Below are positions 8,562-17,791 of a stretch of 37,546 nt of DNA, in pieces. The translations under genes were made by a program, and so were the position numbers. Origin of the DNA: Campylobacteraceae bacterium (lineage in GTDB: Bacteria; Campylobacterota; Campylobacteria; Campylobacterales; Sulfurovaceae); the NCBI GenBank assembly GCA_026996165.1, contig JALWMP010000142.1:1-37546 (forward strand), read 5' to 3'. Below the pieces are notes generated by a model. It searched no databases. It saw only the letters and a list, made by a program, of their open reading frames with translations, and was not told the DNA's origin. Positions within the stretch are counted from its first letter, which is position 1, and the number at the start of each line of letters is the position of its first letter.

Positions 8562-9617
8562 TTAACCTAAGAGATAAAGTACCAATTCATCAGCAATAAA
8601 GTAGTTCATATTTTTATAAACTGTACCCTCTTTAACCAACTTATTCTCTTTAACTAAAAAATCAGCTCGTCTTTTCATCTCTTTATCTAGTATCTTTTCA
8701 TCTACACCAATATTTGAGCGAAGTCCCAAAAAGAGTTTTTCTGTTAGTAACTCCTCTTGGGTTAAAGTCTCCTCTTGAATATTTAGAGGGTTTTGAATAT
8801 ATAGCTCAATATCTGTAGTAGGGTAGTAGCGTCTATCTTTTAAAAAACCAACAGCTCCTGCTCCAACTCCTATGTAATATTTAAGCTTCCAATAGCCTCT
8901 ATTGTGTTCGCTTTGGTATGTTCCAAAGTTAGAGATTTCATACTGCTTAAAGCCTCTCTTTTTAATCTCTTTTGCTACAAAAAAAGCCAACTCATCATCT
9001 GCCTGTTGAACATTTGGAGTAGAGGCAAACTTTGTGCCATGCTCAATGGTGAGTTCATAGGCTGAGATATGGTTGATAGGAAGCTCAAAAGCCTGTTCAA
9101 TGTCAGATTTTAAAAGCTCTTTAGTATCATCTTGATAGTTATAGATGAGGTCAAGTGAGATATTTTTGAAACCAATCTCATAAGCTCTTTTAATGGCTTT
9201 TATGGCTTGTTGTGGTGAGTGGGCTCGATTTAGGGCTTTGAGCTTTTGTGGGTTAAAACTCTGTACTCCAAAAGAGATACGATTTACTCCTAACTCAAAC
9301 ATGCCTTTTAGCCATGTTTTGGTAGCAGAGTTGGGGTTTGCCTCTGTGGTAATTTCAGCTCCTTTTTTAATGAGGGGTTGAATGAGTTTAAAAATGGGTT
9401 GGTAGAGTAGGGGAGTAACCGTCGAGGGAGTACCTCCTCCAATGAATATAGTCTCTATAGATTGCTCTGTAACTTCAAAACGTTTGAGTTCAAATTTTAG
9501 TTGTTTTTCTAAAGCTAACATATAGTTTTTACGTGTATCAAACTTGTCCACATAGGAGTTAAAAGCACAGTAGTGACATTTGGAATCACAATAGGGAATG
9601 TGGATATAAAGAAGCAT
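8562..9617 (-). CDS. hemW: Radical SAM coproporphyrinogen III oxidase-like protein (HemW/HemN family)
   Basis: ORF 8562..9716; start at MLLYIHIPYCDSKCHYCAF (codon at 9617..9615) is more likely. CxxxCxxC radical SAM motif, FIGGGTPST. Confidence 0.85.
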   Translation of the reverse strand: MLLYIHIPYCDSKCHYCAFNSYVDKFDTRKNYMLALEKQLKFELKRFEVTEQSIETIFIGGGTPSTVTPLLYQPIFKLIQPLIKKGAEITTEANPNSATKTWLKGMFELGVNRISFGVQSFNPQKLKALNRAHSPQQAIKAIKRAYEIGFKNISLDLIYNYQDDTKELLKSDIEQAFELPINHISAYELTIEHGTKFASTPNVQQADDELAFFVAKEIKKRGFKQYEISNFGTYQSEHNRGYWKLKYYIGVGAGAVGFLKDRRYYPTTDIELYIQNPLNIQEETLTQEELLTEKLFLGLRSNIGVDEKILDKEMKRRADFLVKENKLVKEGTVYKNMNYFIADELVLYLLG

Positions 9618-9639
9618 TTTTTCACCATCAATTAATGAG

Positions 9640-9665
9640 TATTTCGATAAAATTTTATCGAAATA
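9640..9665. promoter_or_regulatory. Perfect 26-bp palindrome in the divergent hemW/rppH promoter region
   Basis: TATTTCGATAAAATTTTATCGAAATA is identical to its reverse complement; sits in the 71-bp gap between the two start codons. Confidence 0.6.
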
Positions 9666-9688
9666 ATGATGAAAGATGAGTAATAAAA

Positions 9689-10183
9689 ATGCAGAAAGAG
9701 AAGCGATATAGACCAAATGTCGCAGCTGTTATACTCTCTTCAAATTATCCACATAAATGTGAATTTTTTTTAGGTAAACGTTCCGATGTTCGGAACACAT
9801 GGCAATTTCCCCAAGGTGGTATTGATAGTGGTGAGACACCAAAAGAGGCACTTCTTCGAGAGCTTAAAGAGGAGATAGGTTGTAATGATGTTGAGATTAT
9901 TGCTGAGTATCCATATTGGATATCTTATGACTTTCCTGTAGGTGTTAAGTCTCGTAAAATGTACCCTTATGATGGACAGAGACAGAAGTATTTTTTAGTT
10001 AAATTACAGGAGAACGCAAAGATTGACCTAGAGAGTTACCATGAACCAGAATTTGAAGACTACAACTATGTAGAGTATAAGCAGTTGCTAAAAAAAGCGA
10101 CCTATTTTAAACGACATGTCTACCGACGTGTCATAGAACATTTTGTGAAAGAGGGGCATATTGTCGATGTTAATCGTACATAA
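9689..10183 (+). CDS. rppH: RNA pyrophosphohydrolase / Nudix hydrolase
   Basis: MQKEKRYRPNVAAVILSSNYPHKCEFFLGKRSD..TWQFPQGGIDSGETPKEALLRELKEEIG contains the Nudix box; adjacent to lysC as in H. pylori. Confidence 0.88.
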   Translation: MQKEKRYRPNVAAVILSSNYPHKCEFFLGKRSDVRNTWQFPQGGIDSGETPKEALLRELKEEIGCNDVEIIAEYPYWISYDFPVGVKSRKMYPYDGQRQKYFLVKLQENAKIDLESYHEPEFEDYNYVEYKQLLKKATYFKRHVYRRVIEHFVKEGHIVDVNRT

Positions 10184-11372
10184 ATATGGAGGAACTAGTG
10201 TTGGTTCTTTAGAGCGAATAGAAAATGTTGCTACAAGAGTAGCCAAAGCAAAAGAAGAGGGAAATGATATAGTTGTTGTTGTCTCTGCTATGAGTGGAGA
10301 GACAAATAAGCTTATTGAGTATGCTAAACACTTTTCAGATAACCCATCAAAACGTGAGATGGATATGTTGCTAAGTTCTGGAGAGCGTGTAACTGCTGCA
10401 CTTTTAGCTATTGCTCTTCAAGAGAAGGGTTACCCTGCTATTGCAATGACAGGGCGACAAGCAAGAATTTTAACAGACGATTCTCATACCTATGCAAGAA
10501 TAGAGTCGATAGACCCTACAGCTATGCAATCAGAAATAGATGAAGGTAAAATAGTAATTGTTTCAGGTTTTCAAGGGATTAATGCTAGTGGTTCGGTTAC
10601 GACTCTTGGGCGAGGTGGTTCAGACCTCTCAGCAGTAGCGATTGCAGGTGCATTAAAAGCAGATGTTTGTGAGATTTACTCTGATGTAGATGGTATCTAT
10701 ACTACTGACCCACGCATTGAACCAAAAGCAAAGAAGATGGATTTTATCTCTTATGAGGAGATGTTAGAACTTGCTTCACTTGGGGCAAAGGTGTTACAGA
10801 ACCGTTCTGTAGAGTTGGCAAAAAAATTAAACGTAAAAATAGTAGCAAAGAGTTCTTTTTCTGACGCAGAGGGAACAGTTATTGGAGAGGAGACAGAAGA
10901 GATGGAGAAAGTTTTAGTTAGTGGTATAGCTTTAGATAGAAATCAAGCACGTGTAACAATTAGAGAGGTTTCAGATAAACCTGGTATTGCTGCTGAGATT
11001 TTTACAAAGTTAGCCGAAGAGCAGATTAATGTAGATATGATAATCCAAAATGCTTCAACAGATGGAAAGACAAACTTAGGTTTTACTGTTCCTCAAAGTG
11101 AACTAACACAAGCTAAAGCTGTTATTGAGTCGTTTGACCATGACATTGGTGGAATGGATTTAGATGACTCTGTCTGTAAAGTATCTGTTGTTGGTGTAGG
11201 TATGAAGTCTCACTCAGGTGTAGCAGCAACAGCATTTTGTGCTTTAGCCAATGAGAACATTAATATTGAGATGATTTCAACATCAGAGATTAAAGTCTCT
11301 ATGATTATTTCAGAAAAATATGCCGAACTAGCTGTTCGCACACTACATAACGCATACAATTTAGATAAATAA
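10161..11372 (+). CDS. lysC: Aspartate kinase
   Basis: VHKYGGTSVGSLERI..., TLGRGGSDLSAVAIA, C-terminal ACT repeats. A start at 10167 is also possible. Confidence 0.95.
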   Translation: MSMLIVHKYGGTSVGSLERIENVATRVAKAKEEGNDIVVVVSAMSGETNKLIEYAKHFSDNPSKREMDMLLSSGERVTAALLAIALQEKGYPAIAMTGRQARILTDDSHTYARIESIDPTAMQSEIDEGKIVIVSGFQGINASGSVTTLGRGGSDLSAVAIAGALKADVCEIYSDVDGIYTTDPRIEPKAKKMDFISYEEMLELASLGAKVLQNRSVELAKKLNVKIVAKSSFSDAEGTVIGEETEEMEKVLVSGIALDRNQARVTIREVSDKPGIAAEIFTKLAEEQINVDMIIQNASTDGKTNLGFTVPQSELTQAKAVIESFDHDIGGMDLDDSVCKVSVVGVGMKSHSGVAATAFCALANENINIEMISTSEIKVSMIISEKYAELAVRTLHNAYNLDK

Positions 11373-11373
11373 T

Positions 11374-11919
11374 ATGACATCTATCTTAAGCTGGACACTT
11401 GATACTATTCGAGAGGAGGACTCTTCTTTCTCTTGGATGGAAGAGTGTCGTTACGACTGGGTTCCTGTAGTTCAATCGGCTGTCAGCAAGATTATAGAGG
11501 GTCAAACTATACTTATTTTAACTGATGATAAACGAGGTTGGTACGCTAAATATGTAGCAAGTAAAATCAACAATCTTCAAAATGAACGACCATTTTTACC
11601 TGTATATACATTAAAATCAATGTTTCCAAATCTTGATAAGATGAACAATAAACAAGAGTTAGATTTATTAGAAGATATGCTTGACATCTCTTATCCTAAT
11701 GGTTACTTTATTTGGTATATTGGTTCAGCAGAGAGTGCCTACACTAAGTTTGTTTTTAGAAATGATGAAAATCTTTTATGGATTATCGACGGAGATGTTC
11801 CTAACTCATTTTATCTACGTGGAGGAAATGCCTCACTAGATATTAAGCTTATTCAACTATTTAAACTCTTTAACAAAACCATTGATGCTGCTCTCTTTGG
11901 TGATATAAGCTTGGATTAA
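11374..11919 (+). CDS. hobA: DnaA initiator-associating protein HobA
   Basis: 181-aa protein between lysC and holB, matching the position and length of H. pylori HobA; SILSWTLDTIREEDSSFSWMEECRYDWVP is HobA-like. Confidence 0.8.
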   Translation: MTSILSWTLDTIREEDSSFSWMEECRYDWVPVVQSAVSKIIEGQTILILTDDKRGWYAKYVASKINNLQNERPFLPVYTLKSMFPNLDKMNNKQELDLLEDMLDISYPNGYFIWYIGSAESAYTKFVFRNDENLLWIIDGDVPNSFYLRGGNASLDIKLIQLFKLFNKTIDAALFGDISLD

Positions 11920-11922
11920 CAG

Positions 11923-12555
11923 ATGAATTTGGCATCTGGAATTATCGTTACTTACAATGCAGAAGCCATTTTAGATGAGCTAGAGTCTCAAAGAACCACT
12001 GAAAGATTTACTGTTATAAGAAGTGAAGATGACAAAGGTAAACCAAAAGAGTTTTTGGTAGAACATGCTCAAAAAGCGATAGAAAAAGCTTATGTAGCTT
12101 CTGAAGAGCTAAACTACATTATCTTAGTTGCTCCAAAATTCTCCGATATTGCACAAAATAGACTCTTAAAAGTTATCGAAGAGCCTCCCAGAAACAAAGC
12201 TTTTATCATTATTACCGAGTCAAAATCTGCACTACTAGACACCATACAGTCAAGACTACCTGTAACAGTTCTACATGACATTAGTTCAGAAGAAGAGTTA
12301 AGCTTAGACCTAGAGAACCTAAACTTAGCAAGGATTTATGAGTTCGCACAAAAACACTCACGAATCTCTGCTGTTGAGTGTAAAGTTTTGGTTGAAAAAA
12401 TCTCTTTAGGTGCTATGAAGTCTCAAAAGTATAATCTTGACGAGTCAGCTCTAAAGCTCTTTTCAGACTGTATAAAAGCTCTTGATATGGGGTCTCCTAC
12501 TGCGTTTGTTTTGAATGGTTTGCTTTTGAAGTTGTTGGCTTGTAAGAAGAGGTAG
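11923..12555 (+). CDS. holB: DNA polymerase III delta-prime subunit (short epsilonproteobacterial form)
   Basis: FLVEHAQKAIEKAYVASEELNYIILVAPKFSDIAQNRLLKVIEEPPRNKAFIIITES...LLDTIQSRLPV is typical of delta-prime. Confidence 0.8.
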   Translation: MNLASGIIVTYNAEAILDELESQRTTERFTVIRSEDDKGKPKEFLVEHAQKAIEKAYVASEELNYIILVAPKFSDIAQNRLLKVIEEPPRNKAFIIITESKSALLDTIQSRLPVTVLHDISSEEELSLDLENLNLARIYEFAQKHSRISAVECKVLVEKISLGAMKSQKYNLDESALKLFSDCIKALDMGSPTAFVLNGLLLKLLACKKR

Positions 12556-12621
12556 AGTATTTAATTTGGCTGATAGTGTATCTTTAAATTATAAAAAAAA
12601 TTCCAAGGAGTCAAAATCACT

Positions 12622-13764
12622 ATGAAAATCTACCAATTAAACAAAATAAAAAACAAAAAAAAGTTCCTAAAAAAACTAAAAGTCCATGGTGGTGGTGTGC
12701 CTATTATGGCTAAGAAGATGGAGCTACTTTACTTTCAGATTAAAGGTTTAAAGACCCCTGCTGTTAATATCTTAAAGCAAGATGCACTAAGTATTGGAGC
12801 TGAGTTGGCTACTCCTTCTGGGGTGATAACTTGTGAGAAAGAGAGCTATGATTGTCTGCTTATTGGAACACGTAAACATATTGAGATATTGTCTAAAAAG
12901 GAGTTGCTTCAACCCTTTGGACTGAAAGCTTTAGCTTTGGAGTTGCAGGAGTTTTTAAAGGTCAAAGAGTACCCTGTAAAGATAATGGGAATAATCAATG
13001 CCAATGATGACAGTTTTTTTGAGGGGTCTCGTTTTAGAGATGGTGAGGCTGTTGAGAAGATAGAGCAGATGATAACGCAGGGGGCAAAGATAATTGACAT
13101 TGGAGCTGTCTCTTCTCGTCCTAATGCAGATGTAGTTTCAGATGAGGTTGAGCTAGAACGTATAAAGCCTATTTGTGATGCAATAAAGGCTAAAAAGCTC
13201 TATGAAGAGGTCTCTTTTTCGGTGGACTCTTACACTCCATCGGTTATTGAGTATGCTTTAAAGTCAGGCTTTAACTTAGTCAATGACATTACAGGGGCTT
13301 CTAATGATGAGGTGGTGAAGTTAGCTGTAGAGTATGGGGCTAAGTTGTGCATAATGCACATGCAAGGAACACCACAAACCATGCAACAAAATCCAACTTA
13401 TGACGATATTATGGTAGAGATTTCAGACTTTTTCAAGGAGAGAATAGCAAAGTGTGAAGCGTTTGGAATGAAGCGTGAAGATATTATTTTAGATGTTGGC
13501 ATAGGGTTTGGAAAGACGCTAGAGCATAACTTAACACTTATAAAAAATATGGGTCACTTTAAGAAGTTTGGGTGTGAAGTATTGGTGGGGGCTAGTAGAA
13601 AGTCTATGATAGACAAGGTCATTCCTACCCCAACGCAGGAGCGATTGGCAGGAACTATTGTTATTCATACACGAGCCATAGAGAATGGAGCTTCTATTGT
13701 GCGTTGTCATGATATCAAAGAGCATCGACAGGCTTTGGCTCTGTTGGAGGCTTTAGATGCTTAA
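12622..13764 (+). CDS. folP: Dihydropteroate synthase with about 118-aa N-terminal extension
   Basis: DHPS core IMGIINANDDSFF, IIDIGAVSSRPNA, FSVDSYTPSV, NDITGA, CIMHMQGTPQTMQ, LDVGIGFGKTLEHN, GASRKSMI. Confidence 0.92.
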   Translation: MKIYQLNKIKNKKKFLKKLKVHGGGVPIMAKKMELLYFQIKGLKTPAVNILKQDALSIGAELATPSGVITCEKESYDCLLIGTRKHIEILSKKELLQPFGLKALALELQEFLKVKEYPVKIMGIINANDDSFFEGSRFRDGEAVEKIEQMITQGAKIIDIGAVSSRPNADVVSDEVELERIKPICDAIKAKKLYEEVSFSVDSYTPSVIEYALKSGFNLVNDITGASNDEVVKLAVEYGAKLCIMHMQGTPQTMQQNPTYDDIMVEISDFFKERIAKCEAFGMKREDIILDVGIGFGKTLEHNLTLIKNMGHFKKFGCEVLVGASRKSMIDKVIPTPTQERLAGTIVIHTRAIENGASIVRCHDIKEHRQALALLEALDA

Positions 13765-14502
13765 TGTAGTTGTTTGATTATTCTCTTGCTTCTCTTTAAC
13801 CTCTTTTGTTGCTTGAGTCACTTTGTCTTTAATAACTTGTGGGTCAAGGGTAGGAGTAGGCTCTTTTTTTGTTACAACACTTCTGTTCATTTGAGATTGC
13901 ATCTCTTTTAATGCACGGTTAATCTCAATAAGTCCATACTCAAGATTACACTGTTTATCATATTTAAGTGTGTCCTCTTTAAGATTCTCTATGGAGTATT
14001 TATCTAATGGTAATGCCTGTTTTTTTCTCATCTCTTTGGCAAATCTTGTACGAGCTATCTCTACCCCCTTTTTTATTTCAGGAGAGAGAGCATTTCTATA
14101 TGCTGTTTTCTCTTCTGTTGACTCCTCATTGTTGTCTAAAAAGACAGCTTTAGCTGTGTTTGTAAGGTAGTCAAGACCAAAGAGCTTACTTACCCCTTCA
14201 GCAATATTTATGTAGAGAGAGTTATTTTTAGCTGTATTGTTAGTTTTTTGTAGAGGTTGATTGAGATAGTTGGCACATTGCATATCTGACTTAAGAAGGA
14301 ACTCTTCCATATAACTATTACGTTCATCAACTGTTGAAGTCTTATTTAGCGAGTGCATAAAGTTATGCTCATTTGTAGAAAAGGTAAGTGTTTTTGTTGT
14401 TGAGTTATTATTGAGGTTACTGTTTGTATTGATAGATGGTTGAATACAGCCAGTGACTAAGATTAGTACAAATGTCAATAAAAGTGTTGTAGAAGAGTTC
14501 AT
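13753..14502 (-). CDS. Putative lipoprotein, unknown function
   Basis: Lipobox-like LVTGC after a hydrophobic N-terminus (MNSSTTLLLTFVLILVTGC); charged, low-complexity C-terminus. Convergent 12-bp overlap with the folP end. Confidence 0.6.
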   Translation of the reverse strand: MNSSTTLLLTFVLILVTGCIQPSINTNSNLNNNSTTKTLTFSTNEHNFMHSLNKTSTVDERNSYMEEFLLKSDMQCANYLNQPLQKTNNTAKNNSLYINIAEGVSKLFGLDYLTNTAKAVFLDNNEESTEEKTAYRNALSPEIKKGVEIARTRFAKEMRKKQALPLDKYSIENLKEDTLKYDKQCNLEYGLIEINRALKEMQSQMNRSVVTKKEPTPTLDPQVIKDKVTQATKEVKEKQENNQTTTLSI

Positions 14503-14578
14503 AATACTATTTCCCTTTAATAGATTACTCTATTATACTTATTTTAGTTAAAATTTAAGTAGAGGGAAATAGTAAATA

Positions 14579-15145
14579 TTAGTTTATTTGTGCAACCATT
14601 ATTTTATCAAAACTAAGTTTATCTTTACTGTTTAAGATAATATCTTTTTTAAGACCATTATTAAAAGTAATGTCTATAACACTCTTTTTTACTTTATAGG
14701 CAAGAGCATAGTAAGCCATATCGGCTGTGCCTACCTCTTTCGTTTCTCTATTTATAACTATCTCTACATGAGCATTATCTCCCTTTGGTGGGTCTATGGT
14801 TAGTTTTGTAGAGCCTGAACTCTCTTTCATGGTGTAGATAAGTAGATTATACTTTGTAAAATCAATAGGATTGATTTTTAAAGAGCCAATAAAGTTTCTT
14901 TTCTCCTCTTTATTCCAAGAGTGTTCTGTTTTGATTTTATCTATAAAAGTGTTAAAATCACTTTTTGTAGTATAGAGTTTGGTTGTAAGGTTACTGTATC
15001 CATTTGCTCTAAAAGGTATAGGTAACCTAAGAATTGTATCTTGACTCAATATCTTTTTAGCTGGATTAGAGATAACAATGGAAGAGCTAGGATTACAAGC
15101 AGTAAAAAATAGCGCTATAGTAAGTATTGTAAAAAAACGTAACAT
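14579..15145 (-). CDS. Putative lipoprotein, unknown function; C-terminal half tentatively PrcB_C-like
   Basis: MLRFFTILTIALFFTAC lipobox; YNLLIYTMKESSGSTKLTIDPPKGDNAHVEIVI... loosely resembles a PrcB_C-type domain. Confidence 0.55.
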   Translation of the reverse strand: MLRFFTILTIALFFTACNPSSSIVISNPAKKILSQDTILRLPIPFRANGYSNLTTKLYTTKSDFNTFIDKIKTEHSWNKEEKRNFIGSLKINPIDFTKYNLLIYTMKESSGSTKLTIDPPKGDNAHVEIVINRETKEVGTADMAYYALAYKVKKSVIDITFNNGLKKDIILNSKDKLSFDKIMVAQIN

Positions 15146-15300
15146 AAAAACTCCTTTTTTGTTTTTTTATATTATAAGTTAAAAAAGAAGTTTTGTAAAG
15201 GGATTATTAGCTTTTATGTTCTAATCGTTGAACTGCTTCCTCTATTTCTGTTCACATTATATCAAATATGTTACAATTCCTAAAAAACTTTGAGGTCAAG

Positions 15301-16008
15301 ATGAGATTAGACAAATACTTAGTTAAAAAGGATTACTTTGAGAGTCGTAACCGTGCATTAGATGCAATTAAACGTGGTAAAGTATTTGTCAATGGTCAAG
15401 TGGCTAAAGCGTCGATGAAGTGTGATGAGAACTCTAACATTGACATTGACCAAGAGAAGTTCTATGTGAGTCGTGCAGCTAAGAAGTTGGAGCTTTTTTT
15501 AGAGGAGTACCCTTTGAACTTAGAGGGAAAACGAGCTGTTGATGTAGGTTCAAGTACAGGTGGTTTTGTGCAGATACTTCTTGAAAGTGGTGTTGCGTCT
15601 GTAGCGTGTGTAGATGTAGGAATAAATCAGCTTCATCACTCATTGCGTAATAGTAGTAAGGTCTCTATCTTTGAAGAGACTGATGTTCGCCTGTTTAAGC
15701 CAACAGAACCCTTTGACCTACTCACTTGTGATGTCTCCTTTATTTCGCTTTTGCAGATAATAGAAGCCATAGATAGACTCTCTAAAAGTGAGATGATTTT
15801 GCTCTTTAAGCCACAATTTGAAGTGGGACGCAATGTAAAACGAGACAGTAGAGGTGTAGTTGTAGATAGAGAGGCTATTTTAGAGGCTAAGAGTAGATTT
15901 GAAGCTAAAGCTAAAGAGTTAAAGTGGGAGTTGGTCTATAAAACTACCTCTAAGCTTACAGGAAAATCAGGAAATGTAGAGTATGTTTACTACTTTAGGA
16001 AGTCATGA
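15301..16008 (+). CDS. tlyA: TlyA-family rRNA (cytidine-2'-O)-methyltransferase / hemolysin-like protein
   Basis: N-terminal S4 domain (MRLDKYLVKKDYFESRNRALDAIKRGKVFVNGQ) plus FtsJ-like methyltransferase (AVDVGSSTGGFVQILLESG). ORF 15268..16008; internal ATG at 15301 preferred. Confidence 0.88.
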   Translation: MRLDKYLVKKDYFESRNRALDAIKRGKVFVNGQVAKASMKCDENSNIDIDQEKFYVSRAAKKLELFLEEYPLNLEGKRAVDVGSSTGGFVQILLESGVASVACVDVGINQLHHSLRNSSKVSIFEETDVRLFKPTEPFDLLTCDVSFISLLQIIEAIDRLSKSEMILLFKPQFEVGRNVKRDSRGVVVDREAILEAKSRFEAKAKELKWELVYKTTSKLTGKSGNVEYVYYFRKS

Positions 16009-16820
16009 AGTTAACAAATAAGATAAAATCTATTACTATCGGTTCATTTGATGGTATTCATTTGGGACATCAAGTATTAATAGAACAAGCTCAAGCAGTA
16101 GTTGTCATAGAGCGAAATAGTGGCTACTTAACCCCAGGATATAGACGAAGTAACTACTTAAAAAAGCCTTGCTTCTTCTACCACTTTGAAAAAATTTATC
16201 AGCTATCAGCCAAAGAGTTCGTCGATAGACTCTGTATAGATTTTCCTAAATTAGAGACTATTGTGGTTGGGTATGACTTTGAGTTTGGTCATAAAAAAGA
16301 GGGCAATACAGCTTTGCTAAAAGAGCTATTTTATGGAGAAGTGATAGTAGTAGATGAGATAAAAATAGATAATATATCTGTTCATTCAAGAACTATTAAT
16401 AGATATTTAAAAGAGGGGAATTTATATTTAGTCAATAGACTTTTAGGACGACCTTTTAGTGTAGAGGGAGATGTTATTTTAGGTCAAGGACTAGGAAAAA
16501 GAGAGTTAGTCCCTACTATTAATCTTAATATATATGACTATCAGTTACCAAAAAATGGTGTCTATATTACACGCACTAAAATTGCTGATGAGTGGTTAGA
16601 GAGTATTAGTTTTGTTGGTATTAGACAAACAACAGATGAAGCTTTTGCAGTAGAGACACATGTTATAGATAACGTTTTAGGAGAGCTTAAATGTAACATT
16701 ACTGTAGAGTTTTTAGAGTCTATTCGAGAAAATAGAAAATTTAATAGCTTAAAAGAGTTGAAAACTCAGATTAATTTAGATATAACTTATGCTAAAAATT
16801 ATTTTAAGGACAATAGATGA
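16005..16820 (+). CDS. ribF: Bifunctional riboflavin kinase / FAD synthetase
   Basis: ITIGSFDGIHLGHQVLIEQA; LLGRPFSVEGDVILGQGLGKRELVPTINL; ATGA overlap with tlyA. Confidence 0.85.
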   Translation: MKLTNKIKSITIGSFDGIHLGHQVLIEQAQAVVVIERNSGYLTPGYRRSNYLKKPCFFYHFEKIYQLSAKEFVDRLCIDFPKLETIVVGYDFEFGHKKEGNTALLKELFYGEVIVVDEIKIDNISVHSRTINRYLKEGNLYLVNRLLGRPFSVEGDVILGQGLGKRELVPTINLNIYDYQLPKNGVYITRTKIADEWLESISFVGIRQTTDEAFAVETHVIDNVLGELKCNITVEFLESIRENRKFNSLKELKTQINLDITYAKNYFKDNR

Positions 16821-17218
16821 AAAAGACATTGTTAACATTGGCTATTTTAAGTGTAAGTCTCTTTGCAGAGTTTAAGAGTATAGATGTACCAGAGTTTGAA
16901 AAGATGAAAAAAGATGGTGTGCTTGTAATAGACATACGAACTGCACCAGAGTGGAAAGAGACAGGTATTATAGAGGGGGCAAAAAAGATTACCTTTTTTT
17001 CTGAACGAGGACAAGCTTTGATTGCTGATTGGTTTTTTGAACTTGGACACCTTATTAAAGATAAAAAGACACCATTTATTATCTACTGTGCCCATGCAAG
17101 TCGTTCAAAATCACTAGGTGAGGGTTTAGATAGCTTGGGGTTTGAACATGTCTATGAGCTTAAGGGAGGCATTGTAAATGGTTGGATTAAGGCAGGAAAG
17201 AAGACTGTAAAAGAGTAA
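16817..17218 (+). CDS. Exported rhodanese-domain protein
   Basis: Signal peptide MKKTLLTLAILSVSLFA; VLVIDIRTAPEWKETGIIEGA...FIIYCAHASRSKSLGEGLDSLGFEHVYELKGGI with active-site Cys. Confidence 0.85.
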   Translation: MKKTLLTLAILSVSLFAEFKSIDVPEFEKMKKDGVLVIDIRTAPEWKETGIIEGAKKITFFSERGQALIADWFFELGHLIKDKKTPFIIYCAHASRSKSLGEGLDSLGFEHVYELKGGIVNGWIKAGKKTVKE

Positions 17219-17266
17219 AATTTAAAACCATTTAAAAAAATCTAATATTTTATTCTTGATGTATGG

Positions 17267-17272
17267 TATAAT
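17267..17272 (+). promoter_or_regulatory. Candidate -10 box (TATAAT) for greA
   Basis: TATAAT 34 bp upstream of the GTG start, preceded by an AT-rich stretch. Confidence 0.45.
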
Positions 17273-17305
17273 AGCTCTCTTTAAAACATATAATGAGGTG
17301 ATACC

Positions 17306-17791
17306 GTGCAAAAAGAACCAATGTTAAAAGTAACATTTGATAGATTATCTACTGAATTAGAGCAACTAAAAACTGTTGAACGTGCAAAGATAGCAAAGGT
17401 CATAGATACAGCTAGAGAGTTAGGTGACTTAAAAGAGAATGCAGAGTACCATGCAGCTAAAGATAAACAGGGGTTAATGGAAGCTCGAATTTTAGATTTA
17501 ACTGATTTGGTAGGTAGAGCTCAAGTGATAGACCCATCAACTCTACCTCATGAGCGTGTTAGTTTTGGTTCAACAGTTGAGTTGGTAGACCAAGAAGATG
17601 ATTCGGAGGTGACTTATACTTTAGTTGGTACACAAGAGTCAAATCCTGATAAAGGTTTAATCTCTATTGGCTCTCCAATGGCTCGTGCCTTACTTGGAAA
17701 AGAGGAGGGTGATGAGGTTGAGATTGTTCTACCTTCTGGTAAAAAAACTTTTGATGTTGAGGCTATCTATTATAAAGAGATAGAACTATAA
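17306..17791 (+). CDS. greA: Transcription elongation factor GreA
   Basis: ERAKIAKVIDTARELGDLKENAEYHAAKDKQGLMEARI and C-terminal GreA domain; GTG start, alternative ATG at 17321. Confidence 0.94.
   Translation: MQKEPMLKVTFDRLSTELEQLKTVERAKIAKVIDTARELGDLKENAEYHAAKDKQGLMEARILDLTDLVGRAQVIDPSTLPHERVSFGSTVELVDQEDDSEVTYTLVGTQESNPDKGLISIGSPMARALLGKEEGDEVEIVLPSGKKTFDVEAIYYKEIEL

Noticed and set aside
9618-9716. Longer hemW start at 9716
   Set aside because: It would overlap the rppH start and add a hydrophobic segment absent from the family; the internal start MLLYIHIPYCDSKCHYCAF fits the radical SAM family.
15207-15250. Possible gene remnant on the minus strand (reads TEIEEAVQRLEHKS then stop)
   Set aside because: Only 14 codons between stops, too short to distinguish from chance.
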